Origin: Pseudomonas sp. RIT-PI-AD
GTDB lineage: Bacteria; Pseudomonadota; Gammaproteobacteria; Pseudomonadales; Pseudomonadaceae
Direction of reading: 5' to 3'
Length of the DNA stretch: 64,000 nt
Assembly (NCBI RefSeq): GCF_025642785.1
Contig: NZ_JANZKU010000019.1
Location: 23,961 to 87,960 of the forward strand
Below the pieces are notes generated by a model. That model saw only the letters and a list, made by a program, of their open reading frames with translations, had not been told where the DNA came from and did no database searches. This document shows positions 48,515 to 57,439 of this stretch, in pieces. The position numbers and the translations under genes were made by a program. Each line of letters begins with the position of its first letter. The stretch's first letter is position 1.

Positions 48515-50866
48515 ATGCGCCCGTTCCTGCTGCTCCCCCTGGCCCTGTGCAGTGCCAGCGTCCTCGCCTCCGACCGCCTCGTCGACTACGCCCTGCCCGC
48601 CGGCCCGCTGACGGAAACGCTGATGCGGATCGGCCAGCTCAGCGGCCGCCAGGTGCTGTTCGTGCCCGCCGACGTGCAGGGCCGCCAGGCCGCCGGCGTG
48701 AGCGGCCGGCTGGACGCGGCCGGCGCGGTGCGCCGTGCCTTGCAAGGCTCCGGGTTGCGCATTCAGCTCACCGCCAGCGGCGCGATCAGCGTCCAGCCCG
48801 GCGAAGACGGCTCGCTGACCCTGGGCAATATCGACATCAGCGGCGCCGCACCCGGGGTCGGCGCGGAGGACGACGGCGGCTATGTGGCCCACCGGGCCCG
48901 CGCGGCCACCAAGACCGACACCGACCTGGTCAAGGTGCCGCAATCGATCTCGGTGGTGACCCGCGCGGAAATGGACGCGCGCAAGAGCGACAACCTGGCC
49001 GATGCCCTGCAATACACGCCGGGCCTGCTCAGCCAGCCGAGCGGCTTCAGCCGCACCGCCGACGACTTCACGCTGCGCGGTTTCAACGTCGGCTCCGGCA
49101 GCGGCGGCATCCTGCGCGACGGCATGAAGCTGCAATCCAACCCCTACGACGGCAGCGTCGAGGCCTATGGCCTGGAGCGGGTGGAAGTCCTGAAGGGCGC
49201 GTCCTCGGTGCTTTACGGGCAGTTGTCGCCGGGCGGGGTGATCAACACGCTGAGCAAGCGCCCGACCGATACGCCGCTGCACGAACTGGGCCTGGAATAT
49301 GGCAATCACGACCGCCGCCAGTACACCTTCGACCTCGGCGACCGCCTGGACGAACAGGGTCGCTTCAGTTACCGCCTGACCGGCCTGTGGCGCGACAGCG
49401 GCACCGCCTTCGATCACGTCGACGACGACCGCCGCTACATCGCCCCGGCGCTCGGTTGGCACCCCGACGACGACACGTCGCTGACCCTGCTGGCCAGCCA
49501 CCAGGAAACCTTCACCCAACTGGCGCCGCCGCTGCCCTATGCCATGACCGATTACAGCGATACGGCCGGACGCAAGGTGGGCCGCCACCTGTTCGTCGGC
49601 GAGCCCGGGTACGACCACTTCAACAACCGCATGGACACCCTGGGCTATCTGTTCGAGCACCGCTTCAGCGACAGTCTGAAACTCAACCACAGCCTGCGCT
49701 ATTTCCAGGCCGATACCGACTGGAACTACCTGATCCCTTACGCCCTGTCCGGCGACCGCCTGTTGCGCCGCTACAGCGAGCGCGACGAGCGCTCCACCGG
49801 CTGGACCAGCGACAACAGCCTGCAGTGGGACCTGGGGAATGCCCGCTGGCAGCACAAGGTGCTGACGGGCGTGGACTATTACCACAAGACCTACGACTCG
49901 CACCGCTCCATCAGCGCCAGCCTCGCCCAACTGGCGCCGCCCCTGGACCTGGCCGACCCGCGGCACACCGGCGTCGGTGCCAACACCGCCGCCGACAGCG
50001 GCTCGGACCTGCACAGCAACCAGGCCGGGGTCTACCTGCAGGACCAGATCACCTTCGACGAACGCTGGGTGCTGCTGCTCGGCGGGCGCCGCGACTGGGC
50101 CCGCACCGCCACCGACAGCTACGCCAGCCACAGCCGGCAGAGCCGCGACGACAGCAAGACCACCGGGCGGCTGGGCGTGGTCTACCTGTTCGACAACGGC
50201 CTGGCGCCATACCTCAGCTACAGCCAGTCGTTCCAACCCGCCAGCGTCAACAACCCGGCCTATGGCAACGCCTTCGCCCCGTTGGAAGGCGAACAGTACG
50301 AAGCGGGGTTGCGCTACCAGCCCCCTGGTAGCGACACCCTGCTCAGCGCCGCGGTGTACACGCTGACGCAGAAGAACGCCCTGAGCTACGACGCCGAGAC
50401 CGCCCGCTACGTGCAATACGGCAAGACCCGCGCCAAGGGCCTGGAGCTGGAGGCCAAGAGCAGTTTCAGCGACAACCTGGACCTGAGCGCCGCCTACAGC
50501 TACACCGACGCGCGGATTCTGGAAGACCGCACCGAAGCGAACGTCGGCCGGCGCCTCGAGGCGGTGCCTTACCACAGCGCGAACCTGTGGGTGTCCTACC
50601 GCCTCGCCGACCTCGGCCTGCCCCAACTGAAGGTGGCGGCCGGCGCGCGTTACACCGGCACCACGCGCACCTCCTCATCGGGCTACGACGGCAAGATTCC
50701 GGGCTACACCCTGGTCGACGCTCTGGTCAGCTATCGCCTCGACGACCATTGGGACGTGTCGGCCAAGGCGCAGAACCTGATGAACAAGCATTACCTGTAC
50801 TGCGGCACCACCTGCCGCTATGGCGACGAACGCAGCCTGATCGGCTCGGTGAACTACCGCTGGTGA
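48515..50866 (+). CDS. TonB-dependent siderophore receptor with signalling domain
   Basis: A 783-residue outer-membrane receptor: signal peptide, an N-terminal STN (secretin/TonB) signalling domain at about 20-90 (DYALPAGPLTETLMRIGQLSG), a plug domain (VPQSISVVTRAEMDAR, YGQLSPGGVINTLSKRP) and a 22-strand barrel ending in NYRW with a C-terminal aromatic. The YCGTTCRYGDERSLIGSVNYRW-like end places it in the hydroxamate (ferrichrome/ferrioxamine) receptor group. The ligand is not known. The ATG at 48515 was chosen over the TTG at 48500. With the sigma and anti-sigma genes it forms a complete cell-surface-signalling unit. Confidence 0.93.
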   Translation: MRPFLLLPLALCSASVLASDRLVDYALPAGPLTETLMRIGQLSGRQVLFVPADVQGRQAAGVSGRLDAAGAVRRALQGSGLRIQLTASGAISVQPGEDGSLTLGNIDISGAAPGVGAEDDGGYVAHRARAATKTDTDLVKVPQSISVVTRAEMDARKSDNLADALQYTPGLLSQPSGFSRTADDFTLRGFNVGSGSGGILRDGMKLQSNPYDGSVEAYGLERVEVLKGASSVLYGQLSPGGVINTLSKRPTDTPLHELGLEYGNHDRRQYTFDLGDRLDEQGRFSYRLTGLWRDSGTAFDHVDDDRRYIAPALGWHPDDDTSLTLLASHQETFTQLAPPLPYAMTDYSDTAGRKVGRHLFVGEPGYDHFNNRMDTLGYLFEHRFSDSLKLNHSLRYFQADTDWNYLIPYALSGDRLLRRYSERDERSTGWTSDNSLQWDLGNARWQHKVLTGVDYYHKTYDSHRSISASLAQLAPPLDLADPRHTGVGANTAADSGSDLHSNQAGVYLQDQITFDERWVLLLGGRRDWARTATDSYASHSRQSRDDSKTTGRLGVVYLFDNGLAPYLSYSQSFQPASVNNPAYGNAFAPLEGEQYEAGLRYQPPGSDTLLSAAVYTLTQKNALSYDAETARYVQYGKTRAKGLELEAKSSFSDNLDLSAAYSYTDARILEDRTEANVGRRLEAVPYHSANLWVSYRLADLGLPQLKVAAGARYTGTTRTSSSGYDGKIPGYTLVDALVSYRLDDHWDVSAKAQNLMNKHYLYCGTTCRYGDERSLIGSVNYRW

Positions 50867-51066
50867 GGCCACCGTCCGGGGCTCGATGCACGCCGGCTCG
50901 CAAGGATCGGCACCCCATCCGCCCCACCACCGCGCCCCCGCGCACGCGGCCTTCGAGGATACTCGCGACATAGGCGGCGCGGCTCGGCGGAGAGGGCGTC
51001 GCGTGTCGCCGATCGCCCTTGCCCGGTGCTCCGGCGCGCAGCGCCGGGCTGGAGTCCCTCTGCCCC

Positions 51067-51954
51067 TCAGCGAAGGTTCGCCACCGGTGCGGGTGCCGAG
51101 AAGCGCCGGGCGGCCGCCACGCACAGGCAGATGGCCAGGCTGGCGGCCAACATCGGCCAGCCGATGGCCTCGTGCAGCAGGAGCGCGGCCAGGGCCAAGC
51201 CGAGGAAGGGTTGCAGCAGCTGCAACTGCCCCACCGCGGCGATGCCGCCCTGGGCCAGGCCGCGGTACCAGAAGACGAAGCCGAGCAGCATGCTGAACAG
51301 CGACACATAGGCCAGCGCGCCCCAGGCCGGCAGGCCGATGCGCTGCCAGTCCAGCGGCTGGGTGGCCAGGCTCAGCGCCGCCATCACCGGCAGCGACAGC
51401 ACCAGCGCCCAGGAGATCACTTGCCAACCGCCAAGGTGCCGCGACAGCCGGCCGCCCTCGGCGTAGCCGTAGCCGCAGACGACGATGGCGGCCAGCATCA
51501 GCAGGTCGCCGCGCCAGGACGCGGCCTGGTCCTGCATCAACGCGAAGCCGACCACGCAACCGCTTCCCAGCACCGCGAACAGCCAGAACACCGGCCGTGG
51601 CCGTTCCCCGCCGCGCAGCACGCCGAACAGCGCCGTGGCCAGCGGCAGCAGGCCGATGAAGACCACCGAGCGCCCCGCCGTGATGAATTGCAGCGCCAGG
51701 GCGGTGAACAGCGGGAACCCCACCACCACTCCGAGCGCCACCAGCACCAGCGCGGACAGCTCGCCGCGCGCCGGGCGCTTCGCCCGCAACAGGGTCAGCA
51801 GGGCCAGCGCGATCGCACCGGCGATCGCGGCTCGCGCGCTGGTCAGGAACACCGGGTCGAAGTCGGCCACGGCGATACGCGTGGCCGGCAACGAACCGCT
51901 GAAGATCACCACGCCGAGAAATCCATTGAGCCACCCACCAGACGCTTTCCGCAT
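51067..51954 (-). CDS. EamA/DMT family transporter
   Basis: A 295-residue inner-membrane protein with ten helices in two EamA repeats (first ending near ALMQDQAASWRGD; second containing YVSLFSMLLGFVFWYRGLAQGG, read in part). Substrate unknown; relatives export amino acids or metabolites. Divergent from the MocR regulator gene, which probably controls it through the dyad at 52021-52050. Confidence 0.88.
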   Translation of the reverse strand: MRKASGGWLNGFLGVVIFSGSLPATRIAVADFDPVFLTSARAAIAGAIALALLTLLRAKRPARGELSALVLVALGVVVGFPLFTALALQFITAGRSVVFIGLLPLATALFGVLRGGERPRPVFWLFAVLGSGCVVGFALMQDQAASWRGDLLMLAAIVVCGYGYAEGGRLSRHLGGWQVISWALVLSLPVMAALSLATQPLDWQRIGLPAWGALAYVSLFSMLLGFVFWYRGLAQGGIAAVGQLQLLQPFLGLALAALLLHEAIGWPMLAASLAICLCVAAARRFSAPAPVANLR

Positions 51955-52020
51955 GACGCACCACCCTTGAGTTCATTCCGCGCCATCCTCGCCTCGTCGC
52001 CTGGACGCGACCAGAGACAG

Positions 52021-52050
52021 ATCAGTACAATTCCGCAGAACTGTACTGAT
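52021..52050. promoter_or_regulatory. Inverted-repeat operator between EamA and MocR genes
   Basis: ATCAGTACA (52021-52029) and TGTACTGAT (52042-52050) are a perfect 9-bp inverted repeat with a 12-base spacer. It lies 67 bases from the EamA start and 20 bases from the regulator start. A MocR protein with an N-terminal GntR domain binds such repeats and would control both genes. Confidence 0.72.
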
Positions 52051-52069
52051 ACAAAGGACGGTACGCAGC

Positions 52070-53470
52070 ATGACGGCCTTCATCACCGCGCAGGCGGATA
52101 CCCTGACCGCCCGGGTCATGCAGGAGATCCACCTGCGCATGAACCGCCGCCAACTGCCGCCGGGCGCGCGCCTGCCGTCGATTCGAGGCCTGGCGGAAAC
52201 CCTGGGCGTCTCCAAATCCACGGTAGTGGAAGCCTACGACCGCCTCGCCGCCGAAGGCACCATCCAGGCCCGGCGCGGCTCGGGGTTCTACGTCTGCCAG
52301 CCGTTGCCGCCGATGGCCCTGGCCGAGATCGGCCCTCGGCTGGAACGCGAGGTTGACCCCCTGTGGGTCGCCAACCAGTCGCTCGGCGCGCAGGAAGGGC
52401 TGCTCAAGCCCGGCTGCGGCTGGCTTCCCGCCGACTGGTTGCCCCAGGAGAGCCTGCGCCGCGCCTTGCGCGCGACGGCCCGTGCCGAGGACGCGGTCCT
52501 GGCCGACTACGCCACCCCGCTCGGCTTGCCCGCGCTGCGGCAGCTATTGGCGCGGCGGCTGGGCGAGCACGCCATCGAGGCCGATCCGGAACAGATCCTG
52601 CTGGCCGATTCCGGCACCCATGCGATCGACCTCGTCTGCCGCTTCCTCCTCGAACCGGGCGACACCGTGTTGGTCGACGACCCTTGCTACTTCAATTTCC
52701 ACCCCCTGCTGCGGGCACATCGGGCCAAGGTGGTCAGTGTGCCCTACACCCCGGTGGGCCCGGACGTGGCGCGCTTCGAGCAGGCGCTCGAGGCACACCG
52801 GCCGCGGCTGTACCTGACCAATTCGGCCTTGCACAACCCGACCGGCGCGACGCTCTCGCCGGTGGTCGCCCACCGCCTGCTGAAACTCGCCGAGCAGCAT
52901 GCGCTGACCATCGTCGAGGACGACATCTTCGCCGACTTCGAACCGCAGCCCGCGCCCCGCCTGGCCGCGTTCGACGGCCTGCAGCGGGTGGTGCAGGTCG
53001 GCAGCTTCTCCAAGACGCTGTCCGCCTCGGTGCGCTGCGGCTACATCGCCGCGCGTCCCGACTGGATCGCCGCGCTGGCCGATCTGAAGATCGCCACCGC
53101 CTTCGGCAGCGGGCGCATGAGCGCGGAGCTGGTCTACCGCATGCTCAAGGACGGCAGCTACCGGCGGCATGTCGAGGGCTTGCGCCAGCGCCTGGGCCAG
53201 GCCATGCCGGCGGCGATCCGGCGCCTCGCCGCCCTGGGCATCACGCCCTGGCTGGAACCGCGCGCGGGCATGTTCCTCTGGTGCCGCCTACCGGACGGCC
53301 TGGATGCGGTGGACCTGGCGCGCCGCGCCCTGCGCCACGACATCGTCCTCGCGCCGGGCAATGCCTTCAGCCTGTCGCAATCGGAAAGCGCCTTCATGCG
53401 CTTCAACGTGGCGCAATGCACCGACAACCGGCTGTTCGAGGCGCTCGCGCACCTGCTTCGCCCCTGCTGA
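52070..53470 (+). CDS. MocR-type regulator (GntR HTH fused to aminotransferase-like domain)
   Basis: A 466-residue regulator. Residues 1-75 are a GntR winged helix (MNRRQLPPGARLPSIRGLAETLGVSKSTVVEAYDRL in part). Residues 100-460 are a fold-type I aminotransferase domain with PLP lysine Lys315 in VGSFSKTLSASVR and the NSALHNPTGATLSP loop. It likely senses an amino-acid-like or PLP-linked ligand. Divergent from the EamA exporter, which it probably activates or represses. Confidence 0.92.
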   Translation: MTAFITAQADTLTARVMQEIHLRMNRRQLPPGARLPSIRGLAETLGVSKSTVVEAYDRLAAEGTIQARRGSGFYVCQPLPPMALAEIGPRLEREVDPLWVANQSLGAQEGLLKPGCGWLPADWLPQESLRRALRATARAEDAVLADYATPLGLPALRQLLARRLGEHAIEADPEQILLADSGTHAIDLVCRFLLEPGDTVLVDDPCYFNFHPLLRAHRAKVVSVPYTPVGPDVARFEQALEAHRPRLYLTNSALHNPTGATLSPVVAHRLLKLAEQHALTIVEDDIFADFEPQPAPRLAAFDGLQRVVQVGSFSKTLSASVRCGYIAARPDWIAALADLKIATAFGSGRMSAELVYRMLKDGSYRRHVEGLRQRLGQAMPAAIRRLAALGITPWLEPRAGMFLWCRLPDGLDAVDLARRALRHDIVLAPGNAFSLSQSESAFMRFNVAQCTDNRLFEALAHLLRPC

Positions 53471-53643
53471 CCGGCCGCTCTGGGGCGGCGAAAAAGGTTG
53501 CACGGCCATCCAGAAGGTTCGACCTGAACGCACGAATGACCGATGAGGTCGACCGGACGCGCGCGGGTCCCCGTACAACTCAAGCGGAGGAACCCCGCCG
53601 ACATCATCATGATCGCGGGTGGGGCGGGCGGGCCGGATGAGGC

Positions 53644-53832
53644 TCAGCGGAAAGGCGTTACCGACACCACGGCGCCGCTCGCCGCGTCGATATCCACCCG
53701 GTACAGCGCCTGGTCGCGCTGGCGGTTGAAGATGCAGGTAAAGACACTGGGCGAGGCATGCGGAAAGTACTCGAACCCGCCGTCGGGGCCGGCTCGACCT
53801 TTATCGATCGGCAGCCGCTCGGAAACCCTCAT
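53644..53832 (-). CDS. Small hypothetical protein, possible PepSY-like end
   Basis: A 62-residue frame starting MRVSERLPIDKGRAGPDGGF, with a C-terminal YRVDIDAASGAVVSVTPFR that looks like the end of a PepSY-type domain. A longer frame upstream is overlapped by the DHA2 transporter and is poor, so I take only this part. No ribosome site is convincing. It could be a gene or a remnant, lying between the MocR and transporter genes. Confidence 0.4.
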   Translation of the reverse strand: MRVSERLPIDKGRAGPDGGFEYFPHASPSVFTCIFNRQRDQALYRVDIDAASGAVVSVTPFR

Positions 53833-53848
53833 CGGCTGTCGACGGTCA

Positions 53849-55222
53849 TCAGAAATCACGGGGACGGTCCGGCCGAATGCCAAGCCAGCATAGGGTGCTC
53901 GCAGACAGAAGCAGCACCACGGAAATGCCGATCGACACATGCATGCCATGCATGAAGGCCTCCGGCGCGGTATCGCGAACCAGGTAGCCAAAGACGGCCA
54001 CGCCGAGCATGCCGCCGACTTGCCGGGCGGAATTGAGCACACCCGAGGCGATGCCCGCCCGCGCTGCCGCCACCGAAGACAGCGTCGCGTTGGTCATGGT
54101 CGGCACCATCAGGGCAATCCCGCTGGCCGCCAGCAGCATCGGCACGACCAGGAGCCAATAGCTGCCGTCCACGCTGACCGGCATCAGCAACGAATATCCG
54201 AAGGCGGCCAGCGCCAGCCCGAAGACCATCAGCAGGCGGGCCCCCATGCGCGTGATCAAGCGTCCCGCGAGCACATTGACCGCCATCAGCACGAGGGTCA
54301 TGGGCAGGAATGCCAGCCCGGTCTGTTGTGCGGAGAGGTGTTGCTGGAGCTGGAAGAACAGGCTGAACACGAAGATCAACCCATAATAAGCGAAGTTCAC
54401 CACCACACCCGCCACCGAGGCCAGGGTGAAGGTGGGAGTCCGGAACAACGCCAATGGCAGCATCGGCGAATGGCTGCGGGCCTCGATCCGGATGAACCCC
54501 AGGGCCGCGATGACGGCCAGCGCCAGGCTTCCTCGAACCACGCCATGCTCCCAGCCAAGCGACGCGGCTTCGGTCAGTGCCAGGGTCAGCGCGGCCAGCG
54601 CCAGGATGGCGGCGCCTTGGCCGGCCCAGTCGAGGTTGCGCCGGTGGCTGCCGCCATGGGGCGCCACATGGCGCAGCGTCAGGTAGACCCCGGCCAGCCC
54701 TATGGGCAGATTGATCAGGAAAATGCTGCGCCAGCCCAGATGCGTCACCAGGATCCCGCCCAACACCGGGCCGGCTGCCAGCGAGATGCCGCCGAACGCA
54801 CCCCACCAGCCCACCGCGCGGCTGCGCTGTTCGCGGTCCGGGAATGCCTGCTGCAGCATGGCCAAGGCATTCGGCACCAGCAGCGCCGCCCCCAAACCCT
54901 GGATCGCCCTGGCGGCGATCAGGACCGGCAAGCTGCCGCTCGCACCACAGGCCGCCGATGCCAGGGTGAACACCACGAACCCGAGCAGGAAGACCCGGCG
55001 CGCGCCAAGGCGGTCGCCCAGGGCACCGCTGCTCAGCAACAGTGCGGCGAAGACCAGCGTATAGGCATTGATGACCCCTTGCAGGCCGGCCACATCGGTG
55101 GCGAATGCCTGGCGCAAGGCGTCCAGCGCGACGTTGACCACGCTGACGTCCAGCAGGACGACCACGAAGCCCAGCGCGGCCGCAAGCAGCGTGCCGCGCG
55201 CGGAAGAAGATGACGAAGCCAT
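53849..55222 (-). CDS. DHA2-family major facilitator exporter
   Basis: A 457-residue, 14-helix inner-membrane drug:H+ antiporter of the EmrB/QacA type. Motif LDVSVVNVAL (D1, typical of DHA2) is in helix 1, motif A appears as GDRLGARRVFLLG, and AGPVLGGILVTHLGWRSIFLINLP is in mid-protein. Divergent from a LysR gene, with 98 bases between starts; the regulator probably controls it. Confidence 0.93.
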   Translation of the reverse strand: MASSSSSARGTLLAAALGFVVVLLDVSVVNVALDALRQAFATDVAGLQGVINAYTLVFAALLLSSGALGDRLGARRVFLLGFVVFTLASAACGASGSLPVLIAARAIQGLGAALLVPNALAMLQQAFPDREQRSRAVGWWGAFGGISLAAGPVLGGILVTHLGWRSIFLINLPIGLAGVYLTLRHVAPHGGSHRRNLDWAGQGAAILALAALTLALTEAASLGWEHGVVRGSLALAVIAALGFIRIEARSHSPMLPLALFRTPTFTLASVAGVVVNFAYYGLIFVFSLFFQLQQHLSAQQTGLAFLPMTLVLMAVNVLAGRLITRMGARLLMVFGLALAAFGYSLLMPVSVDGSYWLLVVPMLLAASGIALMVPTMTNATLSSVAAARAGIASGVLNSARQVGGMLGVAVFGYLVRDTAPEAFMHGMHVSIGISVVLLLSASTLCWLGIRPDRPRDF

Positions 55223-55320
55223 GAGAACACCCGATAAAAAACCTGGGTTCTGATGCTAGGGTTCGGGTATGTCCGCGTAAATTCCCTAAAATCGCACCTC
55301 ATACTTGAGAAAACGCCTAG

Positions 55321-56214
55321 ATGTTCGACTGGGAGAACTTTCGTCATTTCCTGGCGGTCGCGCGCGCCGGCACCCTGTCGGGCGCCGCCCGATCCCTGCA
55401 GGTGGACCACGCCACCGTCAGCCGCCGCTTGGCGGCGCTGGAATCCGAGCTGCAGGTTCCGTTGGTCGAACGCCTGCCTCGTTCCTGCCGGCTCACACCC
55501 ATGGGCGTGCAGGTCTATGAGCAGGCCAAGGCGATGGAGACGTCGGCCTTTGCGGTGGAGCGCCTGGCGCGTGCCAGTCAGGAGCCGCTGGCGGGAAAGG
55601 TGACGCTCAGCGCGCCCCCGGTGTTGGTGACGCACCTGCTGGCGGGCCGATTGGTGGATTTCCGTGCCGAGCATCCGAGCATCCAGCTTTCCGTTTCGGC
55701 GCAGGCACAGCAGGTATCGCTGAGCCGACGCGAGGCCGATATCGCCCTGCGCCTGGTGCGCCCCGCGGAATCCAGCAGCGTGGTACGTAAACTGGGACAG
55801 ATGCCTTTCGCGCTGTATGCGAGCCCGGACTACCTCGCGATGCACCGCCCGGAGGACTGGGCGTTCATTGCCTACGATGCGCAGTTCGCCGACATGCCCC
55901 AGCAACAATGGCTGCTGGGGATCGCCGGCAACCGGGCGATCGGCTGCGAGTTGAGCGACATCGGCAGCCATCTCGCGGCGGCACGTGCCGGGGCCGGCGT
56001 TGCCGGGCTGCCCTGTTTCCTGGGCGACGAAGGACCCGGATTGGTAAGGCTGGAACATGAAGGTCCGCTGTTCTCGCGCGACATCTGGCTGGTCGTCCAC
56101 CGCGATTTGCGCCGCTCCGCACCGCTGCGGGCGGTAATGGACTTCATCGCCAAAGCCGTTACCGAGAAGGCGGGCCTGGGCTTGGAGGCCGCGCCCCGGA
56201 TGGAGTCGAGCTGA
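55321..56214 (+). CDS. LysR-family regulator (divergent from the exporter)
   Basis: A 297-residue regulator beginning MFDWENFRHFLAVARAGTLS, with HTH AARSLQVDHATVSRRLAALE and a LysR substrate-binding domain ending about residue 285. The most likely target is the divergent DHA2 exporter gene at 53849-55222. The inducer is unknown. Confidence 0.92.
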   Translation: MFDWENFRHFLAVARAGTLSGAARSLQVDHATVSRRLAALESELQVPLVERLPRSCRLTPMGVQVYEQAKAMETSAFAVERLARASQEPLAGKVTLSAPPVLVTHLLAGRLVDFRAEHPSIQLSVSAQAQQVSLSRREADIALRLVRPAESSSVVRKLGQMPFALYASPDYLAMHRPEDWAFIAYDAQFADMPQQQWLLGIAGNRAIGCELSDIGSHLAAARAGAGVAGLPCFLGDEGPGLVRLEHEGPLFSRDIWLVVHRDLRRSAPLRAVMDFIAKAVTEKAGLGLEAAPRMESS

Positions 56215-56581
56215 TCGGCTCACACCACGCAGCGGACCAGCGTTTCCGCGAGCTCGCCCGCCACAGCGAACCCTGCTCGACCTGATCGGCGACAACGGGA
56301 AAGGCGTCAGCCTCCATCGCCCGCTCACCCAGCCGAGGCTGCGCTTCAACGTATCGCGCCGCCTGCGCCCGACATCACCGCGCGTGCTCGCCCACCCGTT
56401 TCACGAACTGGAGCGCGACGGTTCGTTCGCCTGGTGTCCTTCCAAGAGGGATAGCCGCCAAAGGCGTCCGACAGACCTCGAGGCCGGCGAGCCATGCGCT
56501 GAAGAAACGGGGTAGGTCCATATCGAGTGCCATGGGAGCCGGGCATCGCGCTCGCCATTGGCATCCGCGTGTCACGGCGGA
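56215..56581. other. Gap region holding a decayed HxlR reading frame
   Basis: There is no intact gene between the LysR gene (+) and the quinone reductase (-). A frame of HxlR type without a start codon crosses it (see the pseudogene entry at 56255-56515). Confidence 0.5.
56255..56515 (+). pseudogene. Remnant of an HxlR-family regulator
   Basis: In one plus-strand frame, without a start codon, the translation reads LLDLIGDNGK, then PRLRFNVSRRLRPTSPRVL, then HELERDGS. These align in order and spacing with the HxlR signature (LDLIGDKW, LRFNELRRRLPGISPRVL, ELERDGL). The region around the recognition helix is altered, the wing is replaced by a Lys/Arg-rich run, and there is no ribosome site or ATG/GTG/TTG start. 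HxlR regulators often sit next to quinone reductase genes, as here. I read it as a broken regulator rather than a working one. Confidence 0.55.
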
Positions 56582-57355
56582 TCAAGGAACGTCGGCGATG
56601 TGCGCGGTCAAGCCCGTCCGATTCGGCGCCACGTGCTCGGCGAGCACGTGGCGGTCCGGGTAGTCGCCGCCGTTCTGCCGGCGAAAAGCGATGGGCGCGT
56701 CCTCGAACAGGCGCTCCACCCGGCCGCGCCAGGCCGCGCTGGCTTCGGCCATGCCTTGGGCGGCGATGCCCGCCGCGCCATAGACCGCGAAGGTGGGCAG
56801 GACCTGCATGCCGGGAAAGAACAACGTGCCGTGGGTGATGGGAAAGAGCAGTTGCTCCAGGGGGCCGTTGATGCCCCGCGGCGAGTAGTCGATCGCCGGC
56901 CCGCCGACCGAGACGGCCAGCAGCGCGCGCTTTCCGGCGAAGCCGCCATCGCCATAGCGATAGGCGTTGCCTGCACCTTCGTAGCCATAGGCCAGGCCGT
57001 AGGCCCACACCCGGTCCACCCAGCCCTTCATGATCGCCGGCATGCCGAACCACCACAGCGGGAAATGCAGGATCACCGCGTCGGCCGCCAGGAGCTTGCG
57101 TTGTTCAGCGTCGACATCGGGCGTCTGGCACCCCTGGGAGAACGCATGGTCCGACTCCTCGATGAAGGACAGGCGATCCCGATTGGCTCGCCTGGGAAAG
57201 TCCTGGGCGTCGAACCCCGCCTTCCATCCCATGGCGTACAGGTCGGAGTGCATGACCTCGTGACCCTGGCCCTTCAGGACCTCGCTCGCGATTTCGGCGA
57301 GTCGGTGGGTGACAGAGGTTGGCTCGGGGTGGGCATGGACAAGCAGGATTTTCAC
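56582..57355 (-). CDS. NAD(P)H dehydrogenase (quinone), flavodoxin fold
   Basis: A 257-residue flavoprotein reducing quinones by two electrons (NQO1/MdaB type). It starts MKILLVHAHPEPTSVTHRLAE and has the FMN/FAD-binding segments LHFPLWWFGMPAIMKGWVDRV and LLAVSVGGPAIDYSPRG. The start is the GTG at 57355, with GGAG eight bases upstream. Divergent from a LysR gene 84 bases away, whose operator probably lies in the gap. Confidence 0.9.
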   Translation of the reverse strand: MKILLVHAHPEPTSVTHRLAEIASEVLKGQGHEVMHSDLYAMGWKAGFDAQDFPRRANRDRLSFIEESDHAFSQGCQTPDVDAEQRKLLAADAVILHFPLWWFGMPAIMKGWVDRVWAYGLAYGYEGAGNAYRYGDGGFAGKRALLAVSVGGPAIDYSPRGINGPLEQLLFPITHGTLFFPGMQVLPTFAVYGAAGIAAQGMAEASAAWRGRVERLFEDAPIAFRRQNGGDYPDRHVLAEHVAPNRTGLTAHIADVP

Positions 57356-57419
57356 GGCAGGTGCTCCATCGGTGGATGAAGCACGATAAAGGGCCACCAG
57401 CTATAGTCGAAATGAATTT

Positions 57420-57432
57420 CCAGTATCTCTGG
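57420..57432. promoter_or_regulatory. Candidate operator dyad in the quinone reductase/LysR gap
   Basis: CCAG-TATCT-CTGG forms a dyad 8 bases before the LysR start. LysR proteins bind imperfect dyads of this kind, often T-N11-A. It is a short match and may be chance. Confidence 0.3.
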
Positions 57433-57439
57433 TATTGCC

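Noticed and set aside
56346..57056. Minus-strand 236-codon frame
   Set aside because: It overlaps the well-supported quinone reductase in another frame and has no domain.
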